A stretch of DNA of 64,000 nt. It comes from Aliirhizobium wenxiniae (GTDB taxonomy: Bacteria > Pseudomonadota > Alphaproteobacteria > Rhizobiales > Rhizobiaceae). Shown piece by piece: positions 36,269 through 45,217 of this stretch; the stretch's first letter is position 1, and each line of letters begins with the position of its first letter. Below the pieces are notes generated by a model. The model had not been told where the DNA came from. It saw only the letters and a list, made by a program, of their open reading frames with translations, and ran no database searches. The position numbers and the translations under genes were made by a program. The stretch covers positions 124,001 through 188,000 of the forward strand of contig NZ_JACHEG010000005.1 in the NCBI RefSeq assembly GCF_014201355.1, in the 5' to 3' direction.

Positions 36269-36444
36269 GACGAGGCTCCGTCTGTCGGGGCAGGGCGAGC
36301 GGAGCGGCGGCGAATGCCGGAGGCTTCCAGTTCTGCCAGCTCCTTTTGGCGGGCGCGGCCATCGAGCCAGACCCAGCCGATCAGACAGAGGATGACGATG
36401 GCGGCGACGATGTAGGATGCGGAGATGTAGAAGGTATGGGTCAT
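36265..36444 (-). CDS. ccmD: Heme exporter protein CcmD
   Basis: This 59-residue protein has one membrane helix, SASYIVAAIVILCLIGWVWL, followed by a basic, coiled segment RARQKELAELEASG. This is the standard CcmD plan; it helps release holo-CcmE from the CcmABCD complex. It starts at MTHTFYISAS (36444), one base from the ccmC stop, and overlaps ccmG by 4 nt. Confidence 0.93.
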   Translation of the reverse strand: MTHTFYISASYIVAAIVILCLIGWVWLDGRARQKELAELEASGIRRRSARPAPTDGASS

Positions 36445-36445
36445 C

Positions 36446-37216
36446 TTACGCCTCCTTCGCCAGTGTCCGGCCTGCCATGCGCGCGGCCATGCGGCGCTGG
36501 GCCGATACACGGCGACGCCAGATCTCGTTGCGCATTGCCGCAATGTGCAGGGTGAAGAACAGAAGCGTGAAGGCAATGGCCATGATCAAAAGCGGCCAGA
36601 GGAATTCCTTGTCGATCGTCGGGCCGCCCATGCGGATGACGCTTGCAGGCTGATGCAGCGTATTCCACCAGTCGACCGAAAACTTGATGATCGGGATGTT
36701 GACGAAGCCGATCAGGATCAGCACGGCCGAAACGCGGGCAGCACGGCTTGGATCGTCCATGGCGCGATTGAGCGCAATCAGGCCGAGATACATCAAAAAC
36801 AGCACGAAAACCGAAGTCAGCCTTGCATCCCAGACCCACCATGTGCCCCACATCGGCCTGCCCCAGAGCGATCCGGTGGCAAGTGCGATGAGGGTGAATG
36901 CAGCGCCGATCGGAGCCGCAGTCTTGTGGGATACATCCGCCAGGGGGTGACGCCAGACGAGCGTGCCGATCGCCGATATGGCCATGACCGAATAACACAT
37001 CATCGACAGCCAGGCGGCCGGCACATGCACATACATGATGCGTACCGTCATGCCCTGCTGGTAATCGCCTTTGCTGGCAAAGGTGAGATAAAGCCCGATT
37101 GCAAAGAGGATCGCGGTGATGCCGGCCATAAAGGGCAGGATACGCGCCGCCAAGCCGAGGAACCGCGTCGGGTTGGCCAGATCGGAGATTTTCGTGATGG
37201 CGAGACTTTCGGGCAT
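36446..37216 (-). CDS. ccmC: Heme transporter / handling protein CcmC
   Basis: This 256-residue protein has six membrane helices and loads heme onto CcmE in the periplasm. The WWD domain is seen as GRPMWGTWWVWDARLTS near 120-136. The two flanking axial His residues lie in MYVHVPAAWLSMM and in NTLHQPAS. MPESLAITK at 37216 is chosen as the start; a 15-residue upstream extension lacks support. It is co-transcribed with ccmB upstream and ccmD downstream. Confidence 0.95.
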   Translation of the reverse strand: MPESLAITKISDLANPTRFLGLAARILPFMAGITAILFAIGLYLTFASKGDYQQGMTVRIMYVHVPAAWLSMMCYSVMAISAIGTLVWRHPLADVSHKTAAPIGAAFTLIALATGSLWGRPMWGTWWVWDARLTSVFVLFLMYLGLIALNRAMDDPSRAARVSAVLILIGFVNIPIIKFSVDWWNTLHQPASVIRMGGPTIDKEFLWPLLIMAIAFTLLFFTLHIAAMRNEIWRRRVSAQRRMAARMAGRTLAKEA

Positions 37217-37257
37217 GGGACTTTCTAACCGGGTCGTGCGTTTTCGAGAAATTCTAA

Positions 37258-37917
37258 TCAATCGGCCGTGTTTCGCAAAGCGAGCGCCGCGCCGATTGGA
37301 CCGATCACCGCAAAAAACATCGTGATGGCCACCAATATCAGAAAAGGCGGCATGAAGGGGGCAGGATCTTCAACGGCTGCGTAAGATGCGCTGACGCCGA
37401 AGATCAGGACTGGGATCGCCAGTGGCAGGACGAGGATCGAGACCAGCAGGCCGCCACGGGGAAGGGCGACGGCCACGGCAGCACCCACCGCGCCGATGAA
37501 GGTCAGCGCCGGTGTGCCGACCAGCAGTGTCAGCATGGTCGCGCCGATGGCGGCTTCGCTCATGTTCATGAACAGGCCGAGAAGCGGTGAGGCGATGACC
37601 AGCGGCAGGCCGTTGCCTAGCCAGTGGGCGAGGCACTTGACCAGCACGGTCAGCGCCAGCGGGTGTTCCTGCATCAGGATCAGGTCAAGTGATCCGTCCT
37701 CGCGGTCGGTCTGGAACATGCGGTCGAGGCCGAGGAGCGCGGAGAGAAGTGCGCCGATCCAGACGATGGCCGGGCCGATACGGGATAGAAGGTTGAGATC
37801 CGGCCCAACGCCGAAGGGAATCACGGCGACAACGGTCATGAAAAACAGGACGCCGATCAGCGCGCCACCGCCGGCACGGACCGAAAGTTTCAGGTCGCGA
37901 AGGAGGAGGGCGGTCAT
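37258..37917 (-). CDS. ccmB: Heme exporter protein CcmB
   Basis: This 219-residue permease has about six helices. It carries ALLSALLGLDRMFQTDREDGSL (near 56-77), GNGLPLVIASPLLGL and GTPALTFIGAVGAAV, which identify CcmB, the membrane partner of the CcmA ATPase. It begins MTALLLRDLKLSVRAGGG. In most alphaproteobacteria ccmA immediately precedes it; here a 262-bp gap with a repeat element intervenes. Confidence 0.95.
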   Translation of the reverse strand: MTALLLRDLKLSVRAGGGALIGVLFFMTVVAVIPFGVGPDLNLLSRIGPAIVWIGALLSALLGLDRMFQTDREDGSLDLILMQEHPLALTVLVKCLAHWLGNGLPLVIASPLLGLFMNMSEAAIGATMLTLLVGTPALTFIGAVGAAVAVALPRGGLLVSILVLPLAIPVLIFGVSASYAAVEDPAPFMPPFLILVAITMFFAVIGPIGAALALRNTAD

Positions 37918-37977
37918 TGTAGTCGGCCTTTGCGGGTAGTGGTGCCGGCCGAACTGCTGCCTTGGCGGGTGGAGTTA

Positions 37978-38149
37978 CCCCCCTCTGGCCTGCCGGCCAT
38001 CTCCCCCACAAAGGGGGAGATCACAAGAGGCGTGACCTTCGCTTCTCCAAGAAATGTGTGCCGTGCGTAAAGGCTGATGTGATGCGCGGAGCATGCCCCC
38101 AGCTGATCTCCCCCCTCGTGGGGGAGATGCCCGGCAGGGCAGAGGGGGG
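37978..38149. repeat. Rhizobial palindromic repeat between ccmA and ccmB
   Basis: This 172-bp element has long imperfect inverted ends. On the left is CCCCCCTCTGGCCTGCCGG with CATCTCCCCCAC and a GGGGGAGAT arm. On the right is ATCTCCCCCCTC with a GGGGGAGATG arm and CCGGCAGGGCAGAGGGGGG. Each end can itself form a strong GC-rich hairpin. The sequence type is widespread in rhizobial intergenic regions. Confidence 0.8.
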
Positions 38150-38179
38150 CTGTCGATGGGAGACGAGAATGAAGGTTCA

Positions 38180-38824
38180 TCACCACATATCCTCCATCGC
38201 GCCGGCAAAGCCCGTCATTCTCAATTCCTGCGCATTTTCCAATCCAAGTGGTTGGTGCGTGGCGGCAAGCACGATGCCACCAGAGGCCAGATGCTGCTTG
38301 ATCAGCGCCGTAAACACGCTCTCGGCGCTGACATCCAGCGCGGCTGTCGGCTCGTCCAGGATCCAGACCGGGCGCCAGGCGACGAGCAGTTTGGCAAACG
38401 CCATGCGGCGCTGCTGGCCGGCGGAGAGATAGCCGAAAGGCAGGTGGGTGATGCCTCCGAGGCCGACCGCTTCGGCCGCCTCACCGATGCCTATGCCGGC
38501 ATTTCCGTTAAAATCACCGAGGAAATCGCGCCAGAAGGAAAGGTTCTCCGAGACGGTCAGCTCGGCCTTCATCGCATTGCGATGACCGAGATAGTGGCAG
38601 GCTTCGGCGGCGCGCATTCCGGCTTCGGCGCCTTCCTGCTCCCATATCACCCGACCGCCGTCGGGCCGCAACAGGCCGGCCACGGTGCGCAGCAGGGTCG
38701 ACTTCCCAGAGCCGTTTTTTCCCGTGAGAACAAGGCTTTGGCCGCCTTCGAGGCAGAAGGAAACGTCCTTGAAGATCAGGTCTTCGCCGCGTCTGGCGCT
38801 CAAGTTTTCGGCCGTCAGCCGCAT
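38180..38824 (-). CDS. ccmA: Heme exporter ATP-binding protein CcmA
   Basis: This 214-residue ABC ATPase powers release of holo-CcmE. It shows Walker A TGKNGSGKSTLLR (near 36), the signature FGYLSAGQQRRMAFAKLL, Walker B VWILDEPTAALD and switch His in AATHQP. MRLTAENLSARRG at 38824 is preferred over a start ten codons upstream because AAGG precedes it. It is the first gene of the ccm cluster. The downstream repeat may weaken coupling with ccmB. Confidence 0.94.
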   Translation of the reverse strand: MRLTAENLSARRGEDLIFKDVSFCLEGGQSLVLTGKNGSGKSTLLRTVAGLLRPDGGRVIWEQEGAEAGMRAAEACHYLGHRNAMKAELTVSENLSFWRDFLGDFNGNAGIGIGEAAEAVGLGGITHLPFGYLSAGQQRRMAFAKLLVAWRPVWILDEPTAALDVSAESVFTALIKQHLASGGIVLAATHQPLGLENAQELRMTGFAGAMEDMW

Positions 38825-39097
38825 CACGGAAACCTTGTTTAAGTTCTCAATCATCTAGCGCTAAAAAAATCTTTCGCACGCTGCGACAAAGTGTCTGGAA
38901 GGCTTCTTAGAAACTAACTATATAGATGGCAACCACGCCAGCGGTCGGCGTGAGTTCCATCTGTCGCCGGACCTGAAGACCACAAATCTTCTCGTGCGGA
39001 CAGCGGAAATGGCCGCACCCGCATCCTATAGTGCATTTCTTATGCATAGGCGTCCGCACGCGCGTGTTGGCTCTTGATATCAGCGGGGTTATTTTCC

Positions 39098-41791
39098 GTG
39101 ACCAAATCTATCGATAGCTTTCAATGTCGTTCCGTCCTTACCGTAGGCGGTAAGGACTACGTTTATTACAGTCTGCCCAAGGCCGAAGCGAACGGGCTTA
39201 CGGGTGTTTCCAAGCTGCCTTTCTCTATGAAGGTGCTGCTCGAAAACCTGCTGCGTTTCGAAGATGGCCAGTCGGTCACCAAGGAACAGATCCTTTCGGT
39301 CGCCGAATGGCTGAACAACAAGGGCCTGACCGAAGCCGAAATCGCCTATCGCCCGGCTCGCGTGCTGATGCAGGACTTCACCGGCGTTCCAGCGGTTGTC
39401 GACCTTGCCGCGATGCGTGACGGCATCAAGGCGCTCGGCGGCGATCCGGAAAAGATCAACCCGCTCGTTCCCGTCGATCTCGTCATCGACCACTCGGTCA
39501 TCGTCGACGAATTCGGTACGCCGACCGCCTTTGCCCGCAATGTCGAGCTGGAATACCAGCGCAACGGCGAGCGTTACCGTTTTCTCAAATGGGGCCAGCA
39601 GGCGTTCAAGAATTTTCGCGTCGTTCCGCCCGGTACCGGCATCTGCCACCAGGTGAATTTCGAATATCTCGGCCAGACCGTCTGGACCAATGAGGAAGAC
39701 GGCGAAGTCACAGCCTATCCCGATACCTGCGTCGGCACCGACAGCCATACGACGATGATCAATGGTCTCGGCGTTCTCGGCTGGGGCGTTGGCGGTATCG
39801 AAGCGGAAGCCTCGATGCTCGGCCAGCCGGTTTCCATGCTTCTGCCGGAAGTCATCGGCTTCAAGCTGACCGGCAAGCTGAAGGAAGGCGTTACCGCCAC
39901 CGACCTGGTGCTCACCGTCGTGCAGATGCTGCGCAAGAAGGGCGTGGTTTCGAAATTCGTCGAATTCTTCGGCCCGGGCATGGACAACATGCCGGTCGCC
40001 GACCGCGCCACGATCGGCAATATGGGCCCGGAATATGGTGCGACCTGCGGCTTCTTCCCGGTTGATAGTGAAACCGTCAACTACCTCAACATGTCCGGTC
40101 GCACCAAGGAGCGTATCGCGCTCGTCGAAGCCTATTCCAAGGCGCAGGGCATGTGGCGTGATACGGATGGTTCCGAGCTTGTCTTTACCGACACGCTGGA
40201 ACTCGATCTCGGCGATGTCGTGCCGTCCATGGCCGGCCCGAAACGTCCCGAAGGTCGCATTCCGCTGGAAAACATTGCGTCCGGTTTCGCCGGCTCGATG
40301 GAAAGCGACTACAAGAAGCCGGGTCAGCTCGATAACCGTTATGCCGTCGAAGGCACGGATTTCGATCTCGGCCATGGTGACGTGGCGATCGCTGCCATCA
40401 CGTCCTGCACCAACACATCGAACCCGAGCGTGCTGATCGCAGCCGGCCTTCTCGCCCGCAACGCCGTTGCCAAGGGTTTGAAGACCGCGCCGTGGGTGAA
40501 AACTTCGCTTGCGCCTGGGTCTCAGGTCGTTGGCGAATATCTGGCAAAGTCGGGTCTGCAGAAGGAACTCGATGCGCTCGGCTTCAACCTCGTCGGTTTC
40601 GGTTGCACGACCTGCATCGGCAATTCCGGCCCGCTGCCGGCACCGATCTCCAAGACGATCAACGACAAGGGCCTGATCGTTTCGGGCGTACTTTCGGGCA
40701 ATCGCAACTTCGAAGGCCGTATCTCGCCGGACGTTCAGGCCAATTACCTCGCTTCGCCGCCGCTGGTCGTCGCTTATGCGCTTGCCGGAACGGTGCAGAA
40801 GGACCTGACCAAGGAGCCGCTCGGCATTGGCAGCGATGGCCAGCCCGTCTTCCTCAAGGATGTCTGGCCGACGTCCGCCGAAGTGCAGGAGTTCATCCAG
40901 AAATACGTCACCCGTGAACTGTTCGAGAGCAAATATGCGGACGTGTTCAAGGGCGACGAAAACTGGCAGGCGGTGCAGATCCCGGATGGCGAGACCTATG
41001 CCTGGGACGACAAGTCGACCTATGTGCAGAACCCGCCTTACTTTGTCGGCATGGGCAAGAAGGGCGCTGGCCTGAAGGATATCAAGGGCGCCCGCGTGCT
41101 TGGTCTCTTTGGCGACAAGATCACCACCGACCACATTTCTCCGGCCGGTTCGATCAAGGCGTCCTCTCCGGCCGGTGCTTACCTCACCGAAAACGGCGTT
41201 GCCGTTGCCGACTTCAACCAGTACGGCACGCGTCGCGGCAATCACGAAGTGATGATGCGCGGCACGTTCGCCAATATCCGCATCCGCAACCACATGCTCG
41301 GCCCGAACGGCAAGGAAGGTGGCTACACCATCCACTATCCGTCGAAGGAAGAGATGTCGATCTACGACGCGGCGATGAAGTACAAGGAAGAGGGCACGCC
41401 ACTCGTCATCTTCGCTGGTGTCGAATATGGCAACGGTTCGTCGCGTGACTGGGCTGCCAAGGGCACCAACCTTCTCGGCGTCAAGGCCGTGATTGCGCAG
41501 TCCTTCGAGCGCATCCATCGCTCGAACCTAGTCGGCATGGGCGTCGTTCCCTTCGTCTTCGAAGAGGGCACGACCTGGGCTTCGCTCAACCTCAAGGGTG
41601 ACGAGACCGTTACCATCGAGGGGCTGGAAGGCGATATCAAACCACGCGAGTGGAAGGTCGCAAAGATCACCTATGGCGATGGCACGGAGAAGGAAATCAA
41701 CATCCTCTGCCGCATCGATACGCTCGATGAGGTCATCTACATGAACAATGGCGGCATTCTGCAGACGGTTCTGCGGGATCTGGCCGCTTAA
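39098..41791 (+). CDS. acnA: Aconitate hydratase A
   Basis: This 897-residue TCA-cycle enzyme isomerises citrate to isocitrate through a [4Fe-4S] cluster. Signatures are [20 protein letters not shown] (near 215), [17 protein letters not shown] (first cluster Cys near 437), [14 protein letters not shown] (other two Cys near 503-506), and the swivel-domain [16 protein letters not shown] near 780. All cluster ligands are intact. The start is taken as GTG 39098 ([11 protein letters not shown]), matching the usual length of rhizobial AcnA; ATG 39074 would add eight residues. It stands alone with its own terminator. Confidence 0.96.
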   Translation: MTKSIDSFQCRSVLTVGGKDYVYYSLPKAEANGLTGVSKLPFSMKVLLENLLRFEDGQSVTKEQILSVAEWLNNKGLTEAEIAYRPARVLMQDFTGVPAVVDLAAMRDGIKALGGDPEKINPLVPVDLVIDHSVIVDEFGTPTAFARNVELEYQRNGERYRFLKWGQQAFKNFRVVPPGTGICHQVNFEYLGQTVWTNEEDGEVTAYPDTCVGTDSHTTMINGLGVLGWGVGGIEAEASMLGQPVSMLLPEVIGFKLTGKLKEGVTATDLVLTVVQMLRKKGVVSKFVEFFGPGMDNMPVADRATIGNMGPEYGATCGFFPVDSETVNYLNMSGRTKERIALVEAYSKAQGMWRDTDGSELVFTDTLELDLGDVVPSMAGPKRPEGRIPLENIASGFAGSMESDYKKPGQLDNRYAVEGTDFDLGHGDVAIAAITSCTNTSNPSVLIAAGLLARNAVAKGLKTAPWVKTSLAPGSQVVGEYLAKSGLQKELDALGFNLVGFGCTTCIGNSGPLPAPISKTINDKGLIVSGVLSGNRNFEGRISPDVQANYLASPPLVVAYALAGTVQKDLTKEPLGIGSDGQPVFLKDVWPTSAEVQEFIQKYVTRELFESKYADVFKGDENWQAVQIPDGETYAWDDKSTYVQNPPYFVGMGKKGAGLKDIKGARVLGLFGDKITTDHISPAGSIKASSPAGAYLTENGVAVADFNQYGTRRGNHEVMMRGTFANIRIRNHMLGPNGKEGGYTIHYPSKEEMSIYDAAMKYKEEGTPLVIFAGVEYGNGSSRDWAAKGTNLLGVKAVIAQSFERIHRSNLVGMGVVPFVFEEGTTWASLNLKGDETVTIEGLEGDIKPREWKVAKITYGDGTEKEINILCRIDTLDEVIYMNNGGILQTVLRDLAA

Positions 41792-41803
41792 TATTGATAT
41801 CTG

Positions 41804-41837
41804 CCACTCGCCGGATTGTCCGGCGGGTGGTTCTTTT
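41804..41837 (+). terminator. Terminator of acnA
   Basis: CCACTCGCCGGA (41804-41815) pairs with TCCGGCGGGTGG (41819-41830) with one T-G pair and a 3-nt loop, followed by TTCTTTT. Confidence 0.9.
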
Positions 41838-41858
41838 GCCCGCGAGGGCGTCTATTCT

Positions 41859-41977
41859 CCCTCATTCCTGTGCTTGTCACAGGAATCCAGCCAGCCCAAG
41901 TCCTTGGGCTGAAAGGAATCTTCCGACCTGATAGACATCGGGTCGCTGGATTTCTGTAACAAGCATAGGAGTGAGGG
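41859..41977. repeat. 119-bp rhizobial repeat with long inverted ends
   Basis: The left arm begins CCCTCATTCCTGTGCTTG, continues TCACAGGAATCCAGC and ends at 41891. The right arm (41945-41977) is its near-complement, GCTGGATTTCTGTAAC then AAGCATAGGAGTGAGGG. Inside each arm a smaller hairpin is possible. A minimal version of one arm pair is found alone at 44481-44513. Confidence 0.82.
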
Positions 41978-42023
41978 TGGAGGGCGTTTTCGCTCTCTCT
42001 TCACATCTCAAGGTTCCTACCGC

Positions 42024-42761
42024 GTGTCTCTCATCATCTTTATCGGAATGGCCGTCACCGTTTTTCTGACGTCGCTGCTTTCCGGCATTTTCGGCATGGC
42101 CGGCGGGTTGATCCTGCTCTGGGTGCTGCTCTTCCTCTATCCGGTCGGTACCGCAATCGCGATCCAGGGCGTCATCCAGATGGTGTCCAACGGTTCACGC
42201 GCCTGGTTCTCCCGCGCCTATATCGACTGGAAAATTCTCGCCATCCTGTGCTCCGGCGTGGCGCTGTCCGCGGTCATCCTGTTCCTCACGAACTACACGC
42301 CAAGCCTGATCGTGGTGCTGATCGGTGTCGGCCTGATGCCGATCCTTGTCTGGTTGCCGGTCAACAGGCTGCAGCTCGATGCGTCGCGACCGTCGCATGC
42401 ATTCCTGGCCGGATTGCTCTCCGGCGCGATGACGATCAGCGTCGGCGTTGCCGGGCCCACGGTCGATATCTTCTTCATCCGCACGCAGATGGATCGCCGC
42501 AAGATCATCGCCACCAAGGCGTCGATCCAGACGCTGTCGCATCTCGCCAAGATCGCCTTCTACTGGGATGCTGCCTCGCAGTTGCCGACTGTGGATGCGA
42601 TCGCCGTGCTGATTGCGGCACCGATTGCGATCCTCGGCGCACGTGCCGGAAACGGTATTCTGCAGAAGATGACGGATGCAAATTTCCGCGCCTGGACCCG
42701 TTGGGTCGTAACCGGCGTCGGTGCTGTCTATCTCGCGCAGGGTTTGCTGAAGCTCGTCTAA
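42024..42761 (+). CDS. TSUP (TauE/SafE) family membrane permease
   Basis: This 245-residue protein has about eight helices. LTSLLSGIFGMAGGLILLWV (near 15-34) and LAGLLSGAMTISVGVAGPTVD (near 130) are the paired TSUP motifs. It is distinct in sequence from the TSUP gene at 21960. Members move small sulfur-containing or organic anions; the substrate is unknown here. GTG 42024 has AAGG upstream. It stands alone between the acnA repeat region and the DUF1223 gene. Confidence 0.85.
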   Translation: MSLIIFIGMAVTVFLTSLLSGIFGMAGGLILLWVLLFLYPVGTAIAIQGVIQMVSNGSRAWFSRAYIDWKILAILCSGVALSAVILFLTNYTPSLIVVLIGVGLMPILVWLPVNRLQLDASRPSHAFLAGLLSGAMTISVGVAGPTVDIFFIRTQMDRRKIIATKASIQTLSHLAKIAFYWDAASQLPTVDAIAVLIAAPIAILGARAGNGILQKMTDANFRAWTRWVVTGVGAVYLAQGLLKLV

Positions 42762-42947
42762 TCCCTCGGTATTGCCCGAGTTGGTTTTACAACCAAAAGG
42801 CGACGATTAATCACATTCTCCGTTCTCACCCCATCGTGACTTTCTCTTGAAATTGTGGATGGTTACTTTCCGCCAGCCCAGAGATTTGTTCTTTCCTGCC
42901 GATGGCAACCGCTTCTTGCGATTGCCCTGACAAAAGGTTCGTCATCC

Positions 42948-43697
42948 ATGCCGTTTGCCTTGCGTGCCGTTATCGTCCTTGCGAGCCTGCTCGTTGGCAG
43001 TATCGCATCGGCCGGAGAGGTGCGGTCGCCAAAGGGCGTCGTCGAGCTTTTCACCTCGCAGGGCTGTGCTTCCTGTCCGCCGGCCGACAACACGCTGTCG
43101 CAGCTGGTGGCCCAGGGTGATCTCGTGGTGCTTTCCTATCATGTGGACTACTGGAACTATCTCGGCTGGACCGACACGCTGTCCTCCAAGGAAAACACCG
43201 AGCGGCAATATGGTTATGCCAAGACGATGGGGCGCAGCGGTGTCTACACGCCGCAGGCGATCATCAATGGCCGCGAGCATGTGAAGGGTACCGATCAGAC
43301 GGTCATCAATGGCAAGGTCAATGATCTGCAGAAAGCCGGCAAGGGCCTGACCGTTCCCGTCGCTGCCACCATGCACGGTGACGAGATCGAGATCGAAATC
43401 GGCGAAGGGCAGGGACAGGCCGATGTCGTGGTTGCCTATTTCACCAAGCACCAGCAGATCGATGTTACCAAGGGCGAAAACAGCGGCAAGAACATGGAAT
43501 ATTGGCATGCCGTTTACGACGTGCAGTCGGTCGGTATGTGGAACGGCCAGAAGATGACGCTGAAACTGCCCGGCAAGGCGCTTGGCAAGACCAAGAAGGA
43601 CGGCTGCGCCATTCTCCTGCAGACATCCGGTTCGGGCGGCGAGCCGGCCTCGATCATCGGTGCGACAGTCCTGATGGCGGGCCGCAAGAAAGACTGA
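42948..43697 (+). CDS. Secreted DUF1223 thioredoxin-like protein
   Basis: This 249-residue protein has a Sec signal peptide (MPFALRAVIVLASLLVGSIA, cut near SAG). The body opens GVVELFTSQGCASCPPADNT, a CxxC site in a thioredoxin-like fold, followed by VVLSYHVDYWNYLGWTD and YTPQAIINGREHVKG. These are the hallmarks of DUF1223, a periplasmic family of unknown role; the CxxC suggests thiol or metal chemistry. ATG 42948 is chosen over the longer frame because it begins the signal peptide. Confidence 0.88.
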   Translation: MPFALRAVIVLASLLVGSIASAGEVRSPKGVVELFTSQGCASCPPADNTLSQLVAQGDLVVLSYHVDYWNYLGWTDTLSSKENTERQYGYAKTMGRSGVYTPQAIINGREHVKGTDQTVINGKVNDLQKAGKGLTVPVAATMHGDEIEIEIGEGQGQADVVVAYFTKHQQIDVTKGENSGKNMEYWHAVYDVQSVGMWNGQKMTLKLPGKALGKTKKDGCAILLQTSGSGGEPASIIGATVLMAGRKKD

Positions 43698-44061
43698 CCG
43701 GATATTTTTCCGAAGGCATTTCTGCCTTTTTTCGAAACAGGAAATCGCGCCCGGTCCTCGCTTGGGGCGAAACCGGCGGCCGTTTTTTCCGATGAGCTTG
43801 GAAAGTTGTTGGATGGCCCGGCCCGGAAACATTGGGGGGCTGGGGGTAAGGGTCAATGCACCTGACCGGGCCAATGGCGCTAAACGCGCCAACCAACAGC
43901 CGCAACATGTATGCCGATTTTGGCGCTGTTTTGTCCGAATTTAGGCAGAGAAAAAAATCTGTCGGCCGAACCTGTCGGCGGCGTTTGCCGGGCGGCGGCT
44001 TGCATTTTTGCGTGGGTCGGGCACACTGTCATGCCAAAGACATGTAACATTTGGAGCTTTG
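43698..44061. other. Gap between DUF1223 and DUF2794 genes
   Basis: In these 364 bp I see no convincing ORF, RNA gene or long repeat. A small hairpin GGCGC-TAAAC-GCGCC is present near 43875-43890. The last 60 bp carry the promoter and the GGAG ribosome site of the DUF2794 gene. Confidence 0.4.
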
Positions 44062-44451
44062 ATGGCCGATCATTCCGATTTGCCAGCGGGCGCGAGGCCT
44101 CAAGATGCGGCCGTTGTCGTCAGTCTCAGCGAATATAAGCAAAGTCTCGATCCGGTTCCGGTGACATTCCACCGGCGTGAACTCGACGCAATTCTCTGGA
44201 TCTATGGCCGAATGGTCGGAGAGGGAGAATGGAAGGATTATGCGATCGACCACCTGAAGGATCGCGCCATATTCTCGATTTTCAAACGATCCGGCGAGAT
44301 GCCCCTTTTCCGTATCGAGAAGAACCCGAAGCTGGCCGCCAAGCAGGGCGCCTATTCGGTCATCAATACGAACGGCCTGATTTTAAAGCGCGGCCATGAG
44401 CTGCAGCAGGTTCTCAAGGTATTTGACAAGGCGTTGAAGCTGATCGAGTGA
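44062..44451 (+). CDS. DUF2794 family protein
   Basis: This 129-residue soluble protein contains VTFHRRELDAILWIYGRMV (about 34-52), GEWKDYAIDHLKDRAIFSIF and PLFRIEKNPKLAAKQGAYSV. It matches DUF2794, a small family nearly confined to alphaproteobacteria, with unknown function. GGAG sits 8 nt before ATG 44062. The sequence lacks a signal peptide or membrane helix. It stands alone and is followed by a short palindromic repeat that may act as its terminator. Confidence 0.88.
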   Translation: MADHSDLPAGARPQDAAVVVSLSEYKQSLDPVPVTFHRRELDAILWIYGRMVGEGEWKDYAIDHLKDRAIFSIFKRSGEMPLFRIEKNPKLAAKQGAYSVINTNGLILKRGHELQQVLKVFDKALKLIE

Positions 44452-44480
44452 CTATTGGATGCCCAAGGTGCTCAGATAAT

Positions 44481-44513
44481 CCCTCATTCCTGTGACAGGC
44501 ACAGGGATGAGGG
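44481..44513. repeat. Minimal 33-bp palindromic repeat
   Basis: CCCTCATTCCTGTG (44481-44494) and CACAGGGATGAGGG (44500-44513) form a hairpin with one mismatch around ACAGG. The arms match the outer ends of the 119-bp element at 41859. It lies between the convergent DUF2794 and GNAT genes. Confidence 0.8.
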
Positions 44514-44541
44514 TAGAGCGCGGCGCTGCCGGTCTGCCGAT

Positions 44542-45099
44542 TCAGCCCACAAACAGCGTTCCGGGATAGGCTGCCGGATCCGGGTCGGTATCCGTGCCTT
44601 CACCAAGCGCGACTTGCATCAGGACTGTATCCAGCCATTTCCCATGTTTGAAACCGGTGCCTTTCAGCGTGCCGGTCATCTCGAAACCGAGGCTTTTGTG
44701 GACAGCAACGGAAGCGGGGCTGGCACCGCCGATGACGGCCACCATCTGGCGGAAACCGAGTGCTTCGCAGCGGATCAGCAATTCCTTCAGCAGAGCCTTT
44801 CCGACGCCTTTGCCGCGGGCTTCTGGTGCGAGGTAGATCGAATCCTCGACGAGCCAGCGATAGGCCGGGCGGGTGCGAAATGCCGAGGCATAGGCATAGC
44901 CCAGCAAGTTGCCGTCCTCTGCATCCGCCGCGATATAGGGATACCCCTTATCGATGATGCCCGCCTGGCGGCTGGTCATCTCGGTCAGGTCGGGGGGAGT
45001 GATTTCGTAACTTGCCGTGCCGTTAAGCACGCTGTCACGATAGATCTCGGTGATGGCCGGAAGGTCGGCCGCAGTGGCATTGCGAATGGAAAATGTCAT
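44542..45099 (-). CDS. GNAT N-acetyltransferase, phosphinothricin acetyltransferase-like
   Basis: This 185-residue enzyme begins MTFSIRNATAADLPAITEIY and has the acetyl-CoA loop EARGKGVGKALLKELL near 90-105, then GASPASVAVHKSLGFEMTGT and a C-terminal FKHGKWLDTVLMQ. This pattern fits the PAT/Bar and methionine-sulfoximine acetyltransferase subgroup, which N-acetylates glutamine-analogue toxins or similar amino acids. The start is ATG 45099; TTG 45111 is possible. A terminator lies between its upstream side and BI-1. Confidence 0.86.
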   Translation of the reverse strand: MTFSIRNATAADLPAITEIYRDSVLNGTASYEITPPDLTEMTSRQAGIIDKGYPYIAADAEDGNLLGYAYASAFRTRPAYRWLVEDSIYLAPEARGKGVGKALLKELLIRCEALGFRQMVAVIGGASPASVAVHKSLGFEMTGTLKGTGFKHGKWLDTVLMQVALGEGTDTDPDPAAYPGTLFVG

Positions 45100-45172
45100 G
45101 GCGGGGAGCAAGCGGGATGTTGGTTTGGAACTGTGTCCAGCCTAGGCTCGCTCGAAAAACCAGGCAACAAAA

Positions 45173-45194
45173 AAGGCGGCTCGAAAGCCGCCTT
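45173..45194 (-). terminator. Terminator of the BI-1 gene
   Basis: AAGGCGGCT (45173-45181) pairs perfectly with AGCCGCCTT (45186-45194) around loop CGAA. On the minus strand it is followed by TTTTTGTTGCC, so it ends the BI-1 transcript. Confidence 0.88.
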
Positions 45195-45217
45195 CTTCGT
45201 AACGATCACTCTTCCGC

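Noticed and set aside
37978..38149. CRISPR-like repeat array
   Set aside because: There are only two opposed arms of one palindromic element, with no regular repeat-spacer pattern. No array was seen anywhere in the window.
39089..41518. Open frame of 809 codons on the minus strand opposite aconitase
   Set aside because: It lies entirely antisense to acnA, has no domain signature, and its composition is typical of a GC-rich shadow frame.
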